Source: DATLNF01 sp046590575
Lineage (GTDB): Bacteria; Actinomycetota; Actinomycetes; BP-191
Direction: 5' to 3'
Length of the DNA: 35,116 nt
NCBI GenBank assembly: GCA_046590575.1
Contig: JBKJUS010000136.1
Location: 1 to 35,116, forward strand
This document shows positions 22,826-31,618 of this stretch, piece by piece. Within the stretch, counting starts at the first letter, position 1; each line of letters begins with the position of its first letter. A model generated the notes under the pieces. The model had not been told where the DNA came from. It was given only the letters and a program-made list of their open reading frames with translations, and did not search any database. The translations under genes and the position numbers were made by a program.

Positions 22826-24853
22826 GTGCCCGCCGCGACCCGCAACGTCCGCCGTACCCCGACCGCCGCGAAGCCGCGCGCCCGCCGCGCGAGCTCCGTC
22901 GGGGACATCGGCAAACCGGTTGTCCGCTATTCCGACCGACCGTGGCTTGCGTCGTACCCGCCCGAGGTGCCGGCCGACTACGACTTCCCCGAGGTTCCGC
23001 TCACGCGGCTTCTCGATGACGCGGCCGCGTCGTTCCCGACCGGCATCGCCCTGGCCTTCCTGGGCTCGTCGGTCAGCTACCGCGACCTGAAGGACTCGGT
23101 CGACCGCTTCGCGACCGCGCTCGCCGGTCTCGGTGTCCGCAAGGGCGACCGAGTCGCCATCGTGTTGCCGAACTGCCCACAGAACGTCATCGCGTTCTTT
23201 GCCGCCCTGCGCCTTGGCGCGGTCGTCGTGCAGCACAACCCGCTCTACACCGAGAAGGAGATGGGTCACCAGCTCGCCGACTGCGGCGCCAAGGTTGTCG
23301 TCTGCCTCGACAAGGTCTACGAGACTGTGGCCGCGGTGCGGTCGCAGACTTCGCTGGAGCACGTCGTAGTCGCCTCCCTCACTGAGTACCTGCCGACCGC
23401 GAAGCAGTTCCTGCTGAAGCTGCCGCTCGGCAGTGCGAAGAAGACGCGGGCCGAGATCAGCGCGGTCATCCCTTCCGGCGCGCCGGTCAAGCGTTTCCTT
23501 GCACTGCTCAAGTCGGCGAAGTCGCCGGCGCGGCAGGCACCCATCGACCCCAAGACCGACCTCGCGCTGCTGCAGTACACGGGTGGGACGACCGGCCTGT
23601 CCAAGGGCGCGATGCTGACCCACTTCAACCTGGTCGCCAACGCCTATCAGAACCGACTGTGGTTTCCCGATGTCCAGGCCGGCCGCGAGGTGACGCTGGC
23701 CGTGCTGCCGCTCTTCCATGCCTACGGGCTGACGGTCTGCATGAACAACAGCGTGCTGCTCGGCGGGACCTTGGTGCTGCTGCCGCGCTTCGACCTCGAC
23801 CTGGTCTTCGCGGCGATCGACGAGTTCAAGCCGACTCTCTTCCCTGGAGTTCCGCCGATCTACAAGGCGATGACGGACTCCCCGAAGGTCAAGCAGCACG
23901 ATCTCAAGAGCATCAAAGCCTGCATCTCGGGTGCAATGAAGCTGCCGGTGGAGACGCAGGAGCAGTTCGAGCGGATCTCCGGCGGTCGGCTCGTCGAGGG
24001 ATACGGCATGACGGAGACCTCGCCCTCGACCCACGCCAACCCGATCTTCGGCAAGCGCAAGAGCGGCACCATCGGGCTGCCACTGACCGGCACCGAGTGC
24101 CGTATCGTCGATCAGGACGACCACACGAAGGACGTGCCGCCCGGGCAGCCGGGCGAGCTGGCGATCCGCGGCCCGCAGGTCTTCCTCGGCTACTGGAACA
24201 AGCCCGACGACACGGCGGCCACGCTCACCGCCGAAGGCTGGATCCTCACGGGCGACGTGGCGGTGATGGATGACGAGGGTTACTTCTCCATCGTCGACCG
24301 CAAGAAGGAGCTGATCATCGCCGGCGGGTTCAACATCTACCCGTCCGAGGTCGAGGAGGTGCTCTTCGCGCACCCAGGTGTTGCGGACGCCGTCGTGGTC
24401 GGCCTGCCCGACAAGTACCGTGGCGAGACGGTGAAGGCGTACGTCGTCGCGAAGCCCGGTGTCACTCTCACCGAATCCGACATCATCGGCCACTGCGCGA
24501 CATCGCTGACGGCGTACAAGGTGCCGAAGTTCGTCGAGTTCCGTGACGCGCTTCCGCGCACCGTCGTCGGCAAGGTGCTGCGCCGGGTGTTGCTCGCAGA
24601 GGAGAAGGCCAAGGTCGACGCGGCGGAGCAGAACGAGCCGACCTCGACGCGCACCTCACCCAAGCCGGAGCCGGTGATCGCTACCGCGAAGAAGGCAGCT
24701 ACCGCGAAGAAGGCGGCTACCGCGAAGAAGGCGGCTACCGCGAAGAAGGCGGCTACCGCGAAGAAGGCGGCTACCGCGAAGAAGGCGGCTCCTGCGAAGA
24801 AGGCGGCTCCTGCGAAGAAGGCGGCTCCTGCGAAGAAGGCCGCGCGCCGCTAA
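22826..24853 (+). CDS. Long-chain acyl-CoA ligase (FadD-like) with Lys/Ala repeat tail
   Basis: 675 residues from GTG 22826, with AGGAG at 22814-22818; ATG 22821 is in another frame. Adenylating enzyme: it activates a fatty acid with ATP and joins it to CoA. Motifs are YTGGTTGLSKGAMLTH, YGMTETSP, GWILTGD, DRKKELIIAGGFNIYPSEVEE and the catalytic Lys583 in RTVVGKVLRR. The first about 25 residues are Arg/Ala-rich. After about 600 comes an unusual tail: nine 6-residue units (ATAKKA six times, APAKKA three times, 619-672) ending ARR. Such tails are known from HupB and histone H1-like proteins, not from acyl-CoA ligases generally. It stands alone between the sortase operon and pabA. Confidence 0.93.
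   Translation: MPAATRNVRRTPTAAKPRARRASSVGDIGKPVVRYSDRPWLASYPPEVPADYDFPEVPLTRLLDDAAASFPTGIALAFLGSSVSYRDLKDSVDRFATALAGLGVRKGDRVAIVLPNCPQNVIAFFAALRLGAVVVQHNPLYTEKEMGHQLADCGAKVVVCLDKVYETVAAVRSQTSLEHVVVASLTEYLPTAKQFLLKLPLGSAKKTRAEISAVIPSGAPVKRFLALLKSAKSPARQAPIDPKTDLALLQYTGGTTGLSKGAMLTHFNLVANAYQNRLWFPDVQAGREVTLAVLPLFHAYGLTVCMNNSVLLGGTLVLLPRFDLDLVFAAIDEFKPTLFPGVPPIYKAMTDSPKVKQHDLKSIKACISGAMKLPVETQEQFERISGGRLVEGYGMTETSPSTHANPIFGKRKSGTIGLPLTGTECRIVDQDDHTKDVPPGQPGELAIRGPQVFLGYWNKPDDTAATLTAEGWILTGDVAVMDDEGYFSIVDRKKELIIAGGFNIYPSEVEEVLFAHPGVADAVVVGLPDKYRGETVKAYVVAKPGVTLTESDIIGHCATSLTAYKVPKFVEFRDALPRTVVGKVLRRVLLAEEKAKVDAAEQNEPTSTRTSPKPEPVIATAKKAATAKKAATAKKAATAKKAATAKKAATAKKAAPAKKAAPAKKAAPAKKAARR
24680..24841 (+). 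repeat. 18-bp tandem repeat, nine units, coding the ligase tail
   Basis: Nine head-to-tail 18-base units, GCTACCGCGAAGAAGGCG-like in the first six and GCTCCTGCGAAGAAGGCG-like in the last three. Units are nearly identical at the DNA level (unit 1 ends GCA, unit 9 ends GCC), which indicates recent expansion and possible copy-number variation. Changes of whole units keep the frame. Confidence 0.97.
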
Positions 24854-24862
24854 CCTGGACCC

Positions 24863-25513
24863 ATGGTCCGGTTGCTCGTCGTCGACAACTACGACTCCTT
24901 CGTCTTCAACCTTGTCCAGTACATCGGCCAGCTCGGCGGCGAGTGCGTCGTACGCCGCAACGACCAGGTGACCGTGGACGAGCTGGACGATCTCGCCGTC
25001 GACGGCGTCCTGCTCTCACCAGGTCCGGGTACTCCCGAACACGCCGGCGTGAGTGTGGCCATGGTGCACGAGGCCGTCCGTCGAGACCTGCCGTTGCTCG
25101 GGGTCTGCCTCGGGCACCAGGCCATTGCCGTCGCCTATGGGGCCACGGTCGACCGCGCACCGGAGCTGCTGCACGGCAAAACCAGCGAAGTCAGCCATGA
25201 AGGCGTCGGTGTGCTGCACGGTCTGCCCGAGCCGTTCACCGCCACCCGCTACCACTCGCTGGCCGTCGACGAGAGCACCTTGCCGCCGGAGCTCGAGGTG
25301 ACTGCCCGCAGCGAGCGCGGGTTGATCATGGCGCTGCGTCACCGCGATGCACCCGCCGAGGGTGTGCAGTTCCACCCGGAGTCGGTGCTCACCCAGAGCG
25401 GCCACCTGTTGCTCGCGAACTTCATGGCTCAGTGTGGCGACCGCTCCGCCGTCGAGCGTGCGCCCGCTCTGGTCGAGCAGGTCGAGCGGCTTCGCCTCAC
25501 CGCCCTCGCCTGA
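24863..25513 (+). CDS. pabA: Glutamine amidotransferase, aminodeoxychorismate/anthranilate synthase component II
   Basis: 216 residues from ATG 24863, 9 bases after the ligase stop. Class I amidotransferase: it hydrolyses glutamine and passes ammonia to a chorismate-using partner, giving 4-amino-4-deoxychorismate (folate) or anthranilate (tryptophan). Motifs are DNYDSFVFNLVQY, LLSPGPGTPEHAG (oxyanion), the nucleophile Cys82 in GVCLGHQ, and FHPES with catalytic His and Glu. It corresponds in position to trpG (Rv0013) beside pknB in M. tuberculosis. No component I gene is nearby, so pabA versus trpG cannot be settled, and it may serve both. Convergent with pknB, stops 3 bases apart. Confidence 0.93.
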   Translation: MVRLLVVDNYDSFVFNLVQYIGQLGGECVVRRNDQVTVDELDDLAVDGVLLSPGPGTPEHAGVSVAMVHEAVRRDLPLLGVCLGHQAIAVAYGATVDRAPELLHGKTSEVSHEGVGVLHGLPEPFTATRYHSLAVDESTLPPELEVTARSERGLIMALRHRDAPAEGVQFHPESVLTQSGHLLLANFMAQCGDRSAVERAPALVEQVERLRLTALA

Positions 25514-25516
25514 GCG

Positions 25517-27244
25517 CTAGGGCGTAGGGGTGGGCGAGGGTGACGGAAGGGGCGGCGGCTCAGAGGGCGGCGGCTCAGGGGTCGGCGACGGCTGCGCCGC
25601 GGGTTCTCTCGCGACCACGATCACGACTTCAGAGCCTGACTCGGCCTTGGACTTGCCGCCCGGGGTCATCCGGACGACGGTGCCCGCCGGTATGTCGGAA
25701 CGCACCTCTGACTCGACGCGCACCCGGAACCCGGCCGCCCTCAGCTGGCTGGCGGCCTCGTCCTCAAGCAGGCCGACGACGTCAGGCACGACGACCTTGC
25801 CGCTGGCGACAGCGACGATGACTTTCGACCCGGCCTCGAGCTCGGTGCCGGCCGGTGGGTTGACCGCGAGCACTTCCCCGGCCCGCCGGTCGCCGTCGAC
25901 AGAGTCGACGCGCGAGATCGCCAGTTGCAGGTCGGCGAGCTCACCGCGCGCGACGTCGAGCTGTGCGCCGAGGATGTTGGGCACCCGCACTTTCCGCACG
26001 CCATCGCTCACCACGATCTTGACCGAGGCGCCAGCGCGCACCCTGATCAGACCGAGGGGGTCCTGGTCGATCACCTCGCCGGGCGGTTGGGTGGTCTTCT
26101 TGGAGGGATCGACAGCTTGCCGAGTCACCTCACCTACTTCGAGACCCGAAGATTCGACGAGCGCGCGGGCTTCCGCTTCGGTCTTGCCGAGGAGATCAGG
26201 CATGCGGATCAGAGCGGTCGACCCGTCGTCGGTGAGTGAGCGGGCGATCAAGGCGGCAACACCGAAGACGAGGACGACGGCAAGCGCCAACAGCCCGTAC
26301 GCCGCACCCCGACCGATCCGGTTAGGCGGCGCGGCAGGCGGCAGCACTGTGGTGGCAGACACCGGGGTCAGCAAGGAGGTGGCATCGTCCTGGGGCATCA
26401 GGATGGGGGTGGCCGCCACCGGGCGACCGGCGGCAGCGCGCAGCAGGTCCTCCCGGAACTCCGCCGCCGTCTGGTAGCGGTTGCCGGGATTCTTCGCCAT
26501 CGCTTTGAGCACGATGGCGTCGACCGACGGCTCTATCCCCGCGACCCGCTGCGATGGGAGCTCCGGGTCTTCGCGTACGTGCTGGTAGGCGACGGCCACC
26601 GGGGAGTCACCGGTGAAGGGCGGCGTCCGCGTGAGCAGCTCGTAGAGCAGGCAGCCGGTCGAGTAGATGTCCGAACGCGCATCGACGTGCTCGCCGCGGG
26701 CCTGCTCGGGCGAGAGGTACTGCGCGGTACCCAGCACCGCAGCGGTCTGGGTCATGGTCTGCGACGTGGTGGCCCGGGCGATGCCGAAGTCCATCACCTT
26801 GACGATCCCGGTCGGCGTCAGCATGACGTTGGCCGGCTTGATGTCTCGGTGCACGATCCCGGCGACGTGGCTGTAGTCGAGGGCGGCGCACACGTCGGCC
26901 ACGATCTCCAGGGCACGATCGGGAAGCATCCGCCCTTCGGTGCGGAGCACCTCGCGCAGCGTGCGGCCTTCGACGTACTCCATGACGATGTAGGGGACCC
27001 CCTCGCCTTCGCCGGTGTCGTAGACCGCGACCACGTTGGGGTGGTTGAGCGAAGCGGCCGCCTGCGCCTCACGGCGAAAGCGGGCGATGAAGGTCGGGTC
27101 ACCGGCCAGCTCGCTGCGCAAGAGCTTGACGGCAACGTCGCGGCCGAGCCGGGTGTCGCGAGCTAGGTAGACCTCGGCCATCCCGCCTACGCCGAGGGTC
27201 TCACCCACCTCGTAGCGACCGCCGAGCAGCGTCGCCTTGGCCAT
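25517..27244 (-). CDS. pknB: Serine/threonine protein kinase PknB with three PASTA domains
   Basis: 575 residues. Kinase domain 1-275: glycine loop GVGGMAEVY, Lys40, HRDIKPAN with Asp134, DFG at 152-154, and activation-loop Thr165/Thr167 in TMTQTAAVLGTAQYLSPE, matching the autophosphorylated pair of M. tuberculosis PknB. A transmembrane helix lies at about 314-335. Three extracellular PASTA repeats follow (about 345-415, 415-480, 480-545), which sense peptidoglycan fragments, then a Pro/Ser-rich tail. M. tuberculosis PknB has four PASTA units. It phosphorylates division, cell-wall and FHA proteins. The ATG lies exactly at the pknA stop junction; last gene of the operon. Confidence 0.97.
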   Translation of the reverse strand: MAKATLLGGRYEVGETLGVGGMAEVYLARDTRLGRDVAVKLLRSELAGDPTFIARFRREAQAAASLNHPNVVAVYDTGEGEGVPYIVMEYVEGRTLREVLRTEGRMLPDRALEIVADVCAALDYSHVAGIVHRDIKPANVMLTPTGIVKVMDFGIARATTSQTMTQTAAVLGTAQYLSPEQARGEHVDARSDIYSTGCLLYELLTRTPPFTGDSPVAVAYQHVREDPELPSQRVAGIEPSVDAIVLKAMAKNPGNRYQTAAEFREDLLRAAAGRPVAATPILMPQDDATSLLTPVSATTVLPPAAPPNRIGRGAAYGLLALAVVLVFGVAALIARSLTDDGSTALIRMPDLLGKTEAEARALVESSGLEVGEVTRQAVDPSKKTTQPPGEVIDQDPLGLIRVRAGASVKIVVSDGVRKVRVPNILGAQLDVARGELADLQLAISRVDSVDGDRRAGEVLAVNPPAGTELEAGSKVIVAVASGKVVVPDVVGLLEDEAASQLRAAGFRVRVESEVRSDIPAGTVVRMTPGGKSKAESGSEVVIVVAREPAAQPSPTPEPPPSEPPPLPSPSPTPTP

Positions 27245-28749
27245 CAGCCTTCCTCGTCCTTGTCTTTGCCGCGCCCTCGGTCCGACGGTGGCGGCTCCGC
27301 AGCGACGGACACCGTCACGATGTTGGTCTCCCGCAGTCCGCTGTTCGGCGTGATGGCGGTAACGGTACCGGCAGTGGCGGCTGACGTTGGGACGCGTCGG
27401 ACTGTCGGTTTCAATCCGAGCCGGGTGAGCTCGGCGACGACCTCGTCCGCCGGCCGGCCGATGAGCCCGAGTGGGAGCACGACTTCGGCCGGACCAGCGG
27501 ACACGACGAGCTCGACCGTTGCGCCCGAGCGCAGTGAGACCGGTCCCTGCGGGTCACTTCGCAGCACGGTGCCGGACGGAACTGTCCTGCTCGGCTCTTT
27601 GGTGACCCGAGTCGTGAAGTCGAGGTTCTCGACAGTCGCCCGTGCCTTCTCCAACGTCAACCCGGCGACCGACGGCAGCATGCGCTCGTCCGGCGACCGC
27701 GCGATCGTCACCGCGCCGGCGATGAGCAGGAGCACGAATACTGCGCCGAGGGTGAGCAGCAGGGCGGCCCGCGACGGGCGGCGCGTCCCGACCAAGCGGG
27801 TCATCGCGGCCGCCGCGGGAGCAAGGAGTGGCGCGCCGGAAGACACTGGCATGTTGCCGAGTGGGATGACGGCGGTCGGCACGGCGTTGGCGCTCGCCAA
27901 GGCCGGCGCCAACCGTCCGTCGAGGTGCTGCTGCGTGGCGGTCACCGCCCGGGCGAAGGCGGCGGCGGTGGTGAAGCGCTGAGACGGGTCCTTGGCCATG
28001 GCCTGGGCGACGAGCGTCCGCACGTCTTCCGGCACATCGTCGGGCAGCGGCGGAGGGTCGTCCTGCACGTGTGCCACGGCGATCCGCACCGCGCTGTCGC
28101 CGTCAAAGGGCCGACTGCCGGCAAGACACTCGTAGGCCACCACGCCGAGGGAGTAGACGTCGCTGGCGGGCGTGACTTCTGCACCGGTTCCCTGTTCGGG
28201 TGAGAGGTAGTGCGCAGTCCCGAGCACGGTGCCGGTCATCGTCAGCGGTACAGCCGCAGCCGCCCAGGCGATACCGAAGTCGGTGACCTTCGTCGTGTAG
28301 TCGGGGGTGATGAGCAAGTTGCCGGGTTTGATGTCGCGGTGGATGACCCCGGCAGCGTGCGCGGCGTGCAGCGCGAGCGCAGCCTGCCCGACGATCGTCA
28401 GAGTCGTGATGGGGTCGAGCCGACCCTCGCGGCGGATCTTCGCCGACAGCGCCTCCCCGGGCACCAGCTCCATGACGAGGTACGACGTTCCGGCGTCCTC
28501 TCCGTAGTCGTAGACCGCGGCGATGCCGGGGTGCGAGAGCCCCGCCGTGTGCTTGGCCTCCGCGCGGAAGCGAGCGAGGAACGTCTCATCGTCGGCGTAC
28601 TCGCGCTTGAGCGCCTTGATCGCGACCTCGCGCTCGAGCATCTGGTCCTGGGCTTTCCACACCTCGCCCATGCCGCCGACCGCCACCAGCTCAGTCAGCC
28701 GGTAGCGGTCGCTGAGCAGGCGCCCGGACTCGAGACCCATGACTGTCAT
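27244..28749 (-). CDS. pknA: Serine/threonine protein kinase PknA with PASTA-like ectodomain
   Basis: 501 residues from ATG 28749, overlapping the pbpA stop (ATGA). Kinase domain about 10-280: AVGGMGEVW loop, Lys45, HRDIKPGN with Asp139, DFG at 157-159, and TMTGTVLGTAHYLSPEQ as activation loop. One transmembrane helix lies near 331-352. Two PASTA-like repeats follow: MLPSVAGLTLEKARATVE to ELVVSAG, and VVLPLGLIGRPADEVVAE to TVSVAAE. M. tuberculosis PknA lacks PASTA domains, so this protein differs. The name PknA rests on operon position. It acts with PknB on growth and division targets. Confidence 0.95.
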   Translation of the reverse strand: MTVMGLESGRLLSDRYRLTELVAVGGMGEVWKAQDQMLEREVAIKALKREYADDETFLARFRAEAKHTAGLSHPGIAAVYDYGEDAGTSYLVMELVPGEALSAKIRREGRLDPITTLTIVGQAALALHAAHAAGVIHRDIKPGNLLITPDYTTKVTDFGIAWAAAAVPLTMTGTVLGTAHYLSPEQGTGAEVTPASDVYSLGVVAYECLAGSRPFDGDSAVRIAVAHVQDDPPPLPDDVPEDVRTLVAQAMAKDPSQRFTTAAAFARAVTATQQHLDGRLAPALASANAVPTAVIPLGNMPVSSGAPLLAPAAAAMTRLVGTRRPSRAALLLTLGAVFVLLLIAGAVTIARSPDERMLPSVAGLTLEKARATVENLDFTTRVTKEPSRTVPSGTVLRSDPQGPVSLRSGATVELVVSAGPAEVVLPLGLIGRPADEVVAELTRLGLKPTVRRVPTSAATAGTVTAITPNSGLRETNIVTVSVAAEPPPSDRGRGKDKDEEG

Positions 28750-30215
28750 CGCGACCTGAGCCCGACTTCGAGGACAGCGCGGGCGACCGGAGCGGCCACT
28801 CGACCACCGGTGGCGTCTTCGGCTCCGCCGCCCTCCTCGATCAGAACGGCGATTGCGATGCGCGGCGCGTCGACCGGCGCGAAGCCGACGAACCAGGTGT
28901 GCGCCAGCTGACCAACACCGCGCTGTGCTGTGCCGGTCTTGCCTGCGACCCGCACGCCAGGGATGGCGGCCCTTGTCCCGGTGCCCCCGGGCCCGACGAC
29001 GCTCTCCATCATCGCGGCCAGGCTGCGCGCCGTACCGGCGCTGAATGCGGGCCGATCACCCAGTCGCTCCGGCTTGGTGGTGTCGAGCACCTTGAGGTCG
29101 GGGCCTTCGACAGAGGAGACGAGGTACGGCCGCATGACGGTGCCGCCATTGGCGACGGCGGCGGCGACCATCGCCATCTGCAGCGGTGTCGCGCGAACGT
29201 CGAACTGGCCGATCGCCGACTGCGCCGACTGCGGCTGGTTGAGCCCCTCCGGCACAACGCTGCGAGCAAGCGGCAGTGGGAAGTCCGGCTCGGCGTTGAA
29301 GCCCAGCCGCTCGGCCTGCTCACGCAGCCGCTCACCGCCGAGGCTGATCCCGAGCGAGGCGAACGAGGTGTTGCGGGACTTCTGGAACGCAGCGGTCAGC
29401 GGCACCTGGGCGGCTTCACAGCTGGCCCCCCCGAAGTTGCGAATGACCGTGTTTCGGGTGAGTGGCAGCTTGAGCTCGCGCGGGCACGGCACCAGCGAGT
29501 CCGGACGTAGGCCGCTCTCCAGCGCAGCTGCCGCAGTAATGATCTTGAAGGTGGAGCCGGGAGGGTAGGTCTCCTGGGTCGCCCGATTGATGAGCGGCCG
29601 CGTGCGGTTAGTGGTCAGCTTCTGGTAGGCCGAGCGGATCTTGGCCGGGTCGTGAGACGAGAGCGAATTGGGGTCGTACGACGGGCTGCTCACCATGGCG
29701 AGCACGGCCCCGGTGCGCGGGTCGAGAGCGACGACGGCGCCTCTGCGGTTGCCAAGGGCGCGCTGCGCCACCGCCTGCAACGCTGGGTCCACCGTCAGCC
29801 GGATCAGTCCGCCCTGGGTCTTGCGCCCGGTGATCAGGTCGGTGACCCGCCGAACGAAGAGCCGGCTGTCGTCGCCGGAGAGGATGTCGTCGTAGGCCTT
29901 CTCCAGGCCGGTGTCGCCGTAGACGAGGGAGAAGTAGCCGGTGAGGTGCGCATAGCTCGAGGCGAGCGCGGGGCTGCTGCCATAGACCCGGAGGTACTTC
30001 AGCCGGTCATCGGTCGCCTTGCTGGACGCAATGGTGCCGTTTCCGACGACGATGACGCCACGCTCGCGCGCATACGACTCGGCGAGGAGCCGCGAGTTGC
30101 GGTCGTCCTTGCGGAGCCGTTCGGCGGCCAGCACCTGCACGTAGTGCACGTTGGCGAAGAGCAGTCCAAAGAGCACGAGTGCGGCGACGGCGATCCGGCG
30201 GAGCGATGCATTCAT
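28746..30215 (-). CDS. pbpA: Class B penicillin-binding protein (PbpA), peptidoglycan transpeptidase
   Basis: 489 residues from ATG 30215 (MNASLRRIAV), overlapping the rodA stop as ATGA; the longer open frame is unlike the family. One N-terminal membrane anchor (about 7-27) is followed by the dimerisation module and the transpeptidase. Motifs are complete: SxxK as STFK with Ser221, SxN as SRN at 280-282, and KTG at 426-428. It cross-links peptidoglycan outside the membrane as partner of the SEDS protein encoded just upstream. Length equals the usual PbpA. It is a beta-lactam target, and in mycobacteria a PknB substrate; the latter is knowledge of the family, not visible here. Confidence 0.97.
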   Translation of the reverse strand: MNASLRRIAVAALVLFGLLFANVHYVQVLAAERLRKDDRNSRLLAESYARERGVIVVGNGTIASSKATDDRLKYLRVYGSSPALASSYAHLTGYFSLVYGDTGLEKAYDDILSGDDSRLFVRRVTDLITGRKTQGGLIRLTVDPALQAVAQRALGNRRGAVVALDPRTGAVLAMVSSPSYDPNSLSSHDPAKIRSAYQKLTTNRTRPLINRATQETYPPGSTFKIITAAAALESGLRPDSLVPCPRELKLPLTRNTVIRNFGGASCEAAQVPLTAAFQKSRNTSFASLGISLGGERLREQAERLGFNAEPDFPLPLARSVVPEGLNQPQSAQSAIGQFDVRATPLQMAMVAAAVANGGTVMRPYLVSSVEGPDLKVLDTTKPERLGDRPAFSAGTARSLAAMMESVVGPGGTGTRAAIPGVRVAGKTGTAQRGVGQLAHTWFVGFAPVDAPRIAIAVLIEEGGGAEDATGGRVAAPVARAVLEVGLRSR

Positions 30216-31618
30216 CGCTGCACGACCTGGGTCAGCTCGCCCGTGAGCTCGCTGTGGATCCGCTGCGGGGTGGCGGGTGAGGCGTCCGGGCGCCGGCCGG
30301 CGTCGGAGATGCGAAGCAGCAACGCGATGAGCGCGTAGTTGGCGACGAGGGAGGACCCGCCGTAGGACATGAAGGGCAGCGTGAGACCGGTCAGCGGAAT
30401 CAGCCGGGTGACGCCGCCGACCACGACGAACACCTGGAGGGCGACGGCGAAAGCGAGTCCTCCGGCCAGCAGCTTGCCGAAGTCGTCGCGCACTCCGAGG
30501 CCGACTCGAATGCCGCGCGCCACGACTAGGGTGAAGATCGCGAGGACGGCGACGACCCCGACGAGCCCGAGCTCCTCGCCGATCGCGGCGAAGATGAAGT
30601 CGGTCTCTGCCTCCGGTACGGCGTCCGGCCGACCGCGGCCGAGACCGGTGCCGAAGATGCCGCCAGTGGCCATCCCGAAGAGCGCCTGCGTCAGCTGAAA
30701 GCCGGAGTCGGCGGCGTCGGCGAAAGGATGCAGCCACGTCTCGACCCGTTCACGGACATGCGCGAAGAGTGAGTACGCCGCAACCGTCCCGACCGAGAAG
30801 AGGCCGAGGCCGATCAGGAGCCAGGAGGTTCGTTCCGTCGCGACGTAGAGCATGACGATGAAGAGGCCGAAGAAGAGCAGTGAGGAGCCGAGGTCTTTCT
30901 CGCGGACAAGCACCAGCATGCTGGCGCCCCAAGCGAGCAGCACCGGCCCGAGGTCGCGGGCGCGCGGGACGTTGAGCCCCGCCACCCGCCGCGACGCCAG
31001 AGACAGCACCTCTCGCTTCGCCACGAGGTAGCTGGCGAAGAAGACGATCAGGCACAGCTTGGCGATCTCGGCCGGCTGGAACTGCAGCGAACCCACCCGG
31101 ATCCAGATCCGGGCGCCGTTGATCTCGGTGCCGACGACGGGCAGCGCGGGGAGCAGCAGCAGCGTGAGGCCGGCGGCCATTGCGGTATAGCGGTAGCGGT
31201 CGAGGACCCGGTGATCGCGGATGAGCGCGAGGACAAGGACGAAGAGGGCCGTGCCGACCGCAGTCCACATGAGCTGGCGTGGCGCGAGCTCGGCCGGCAG
31301 TGCGCGGCCGCGCTGTCGGGCCGTGTCGGCGTCGGCGAGGTCCAGCCGGTGCACCATGGCCAGGCCGAGCCCGTTGAGCATCGCCGCCATCGGCAGCAGA
31401 ACCGGGTCGGCGCCCGGGGCCAGCCGGCGTACGGCGAGGTGGGCGATCCCGAAGAGCGCGGCAAGAGCAAGCCCGTGGCTGAGAACCCGACCGTCGACGC
31501 GTTCTTCCTGGGCCAGTGACACAGCGGCGTAGGCGGCCATGGCGAGCAGGACCGCGAAGACAAGCAGTTGCAGCTCACTCGCACGCCGCGGCGACCGGGT
31601 GATCGACGCGATGCTCAC
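30212..31618 (-). CDS. rodA: FtsW/RodA/SpoVE (SEDS) peptidoglycan glycosyltransferase
   Basis: 468 residues from GTG 31618, overlapping the pstP stop (GTGA). About twelve transmembrane helices. SEDS signatures include GARIWIRVGSLQFQPAEIAK, VREKDLGSSLLFFGLF, GTGLGRGRPDAVPEAETDF with the loop Asp required for activity, and LPFMSYGGSSLVANYALIALLL. It polymerises lipid II into glycan strands and works with PbpA, with which it is translationally coupled. The C-terminal cytoplasmic tail (about 440-468) is short. Named rodA by operon position; the ftsW paralogue normally lies in the dcw cluster. Confidence 0.96.
   Translation of the reverse strand: MSIASITRSPRRASELQLLVFAVLLAMAAYAAVSLAQEERVDGRVLSHGLALAALFGIAHLAVRRLAPGADPVLLPMAAMLNGLGLAMVHRLDLADADTARQRGRALPAELAPRQLMWTAVGTALFVLVLALIRDHRVLDRYRYTAMAAGLTLLLLPALPVVGTEINGARIWIRVGSLQFQPAEIAKLCLIVFFASYLVAKREVLSLASRRVAGLNVPRARDLGPVLLAWGASMLVLVREKDLGSSLLFFGLFIVMLYVATERTSWLLIGLGLFSVGTVAAYSLFAHVRERVETWLHPFADAADSGFQLTQALFGMATGGIFGTGLGRGRPDAVPEAETDFIFAAIGEELGLVGVVAVLAIFTLVVARGIRVGLGVRDDFGKLLAGGLAFAVALQVFVVVGGVTRLIPLTGLTLPFMSYGGSSLVANYALIALLLRISDAGRRPDASPATPQRIHSELTGELTQVVQR

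Noticed and set aside
28746..30737. Extended N-terminus for pbpA (663 codons)
   Set aside because: The extra 174 codons overlap rodA, are Arg-rich shadow sequence, and the ATG at 30215 gives the normal family length and an ATGA junction.
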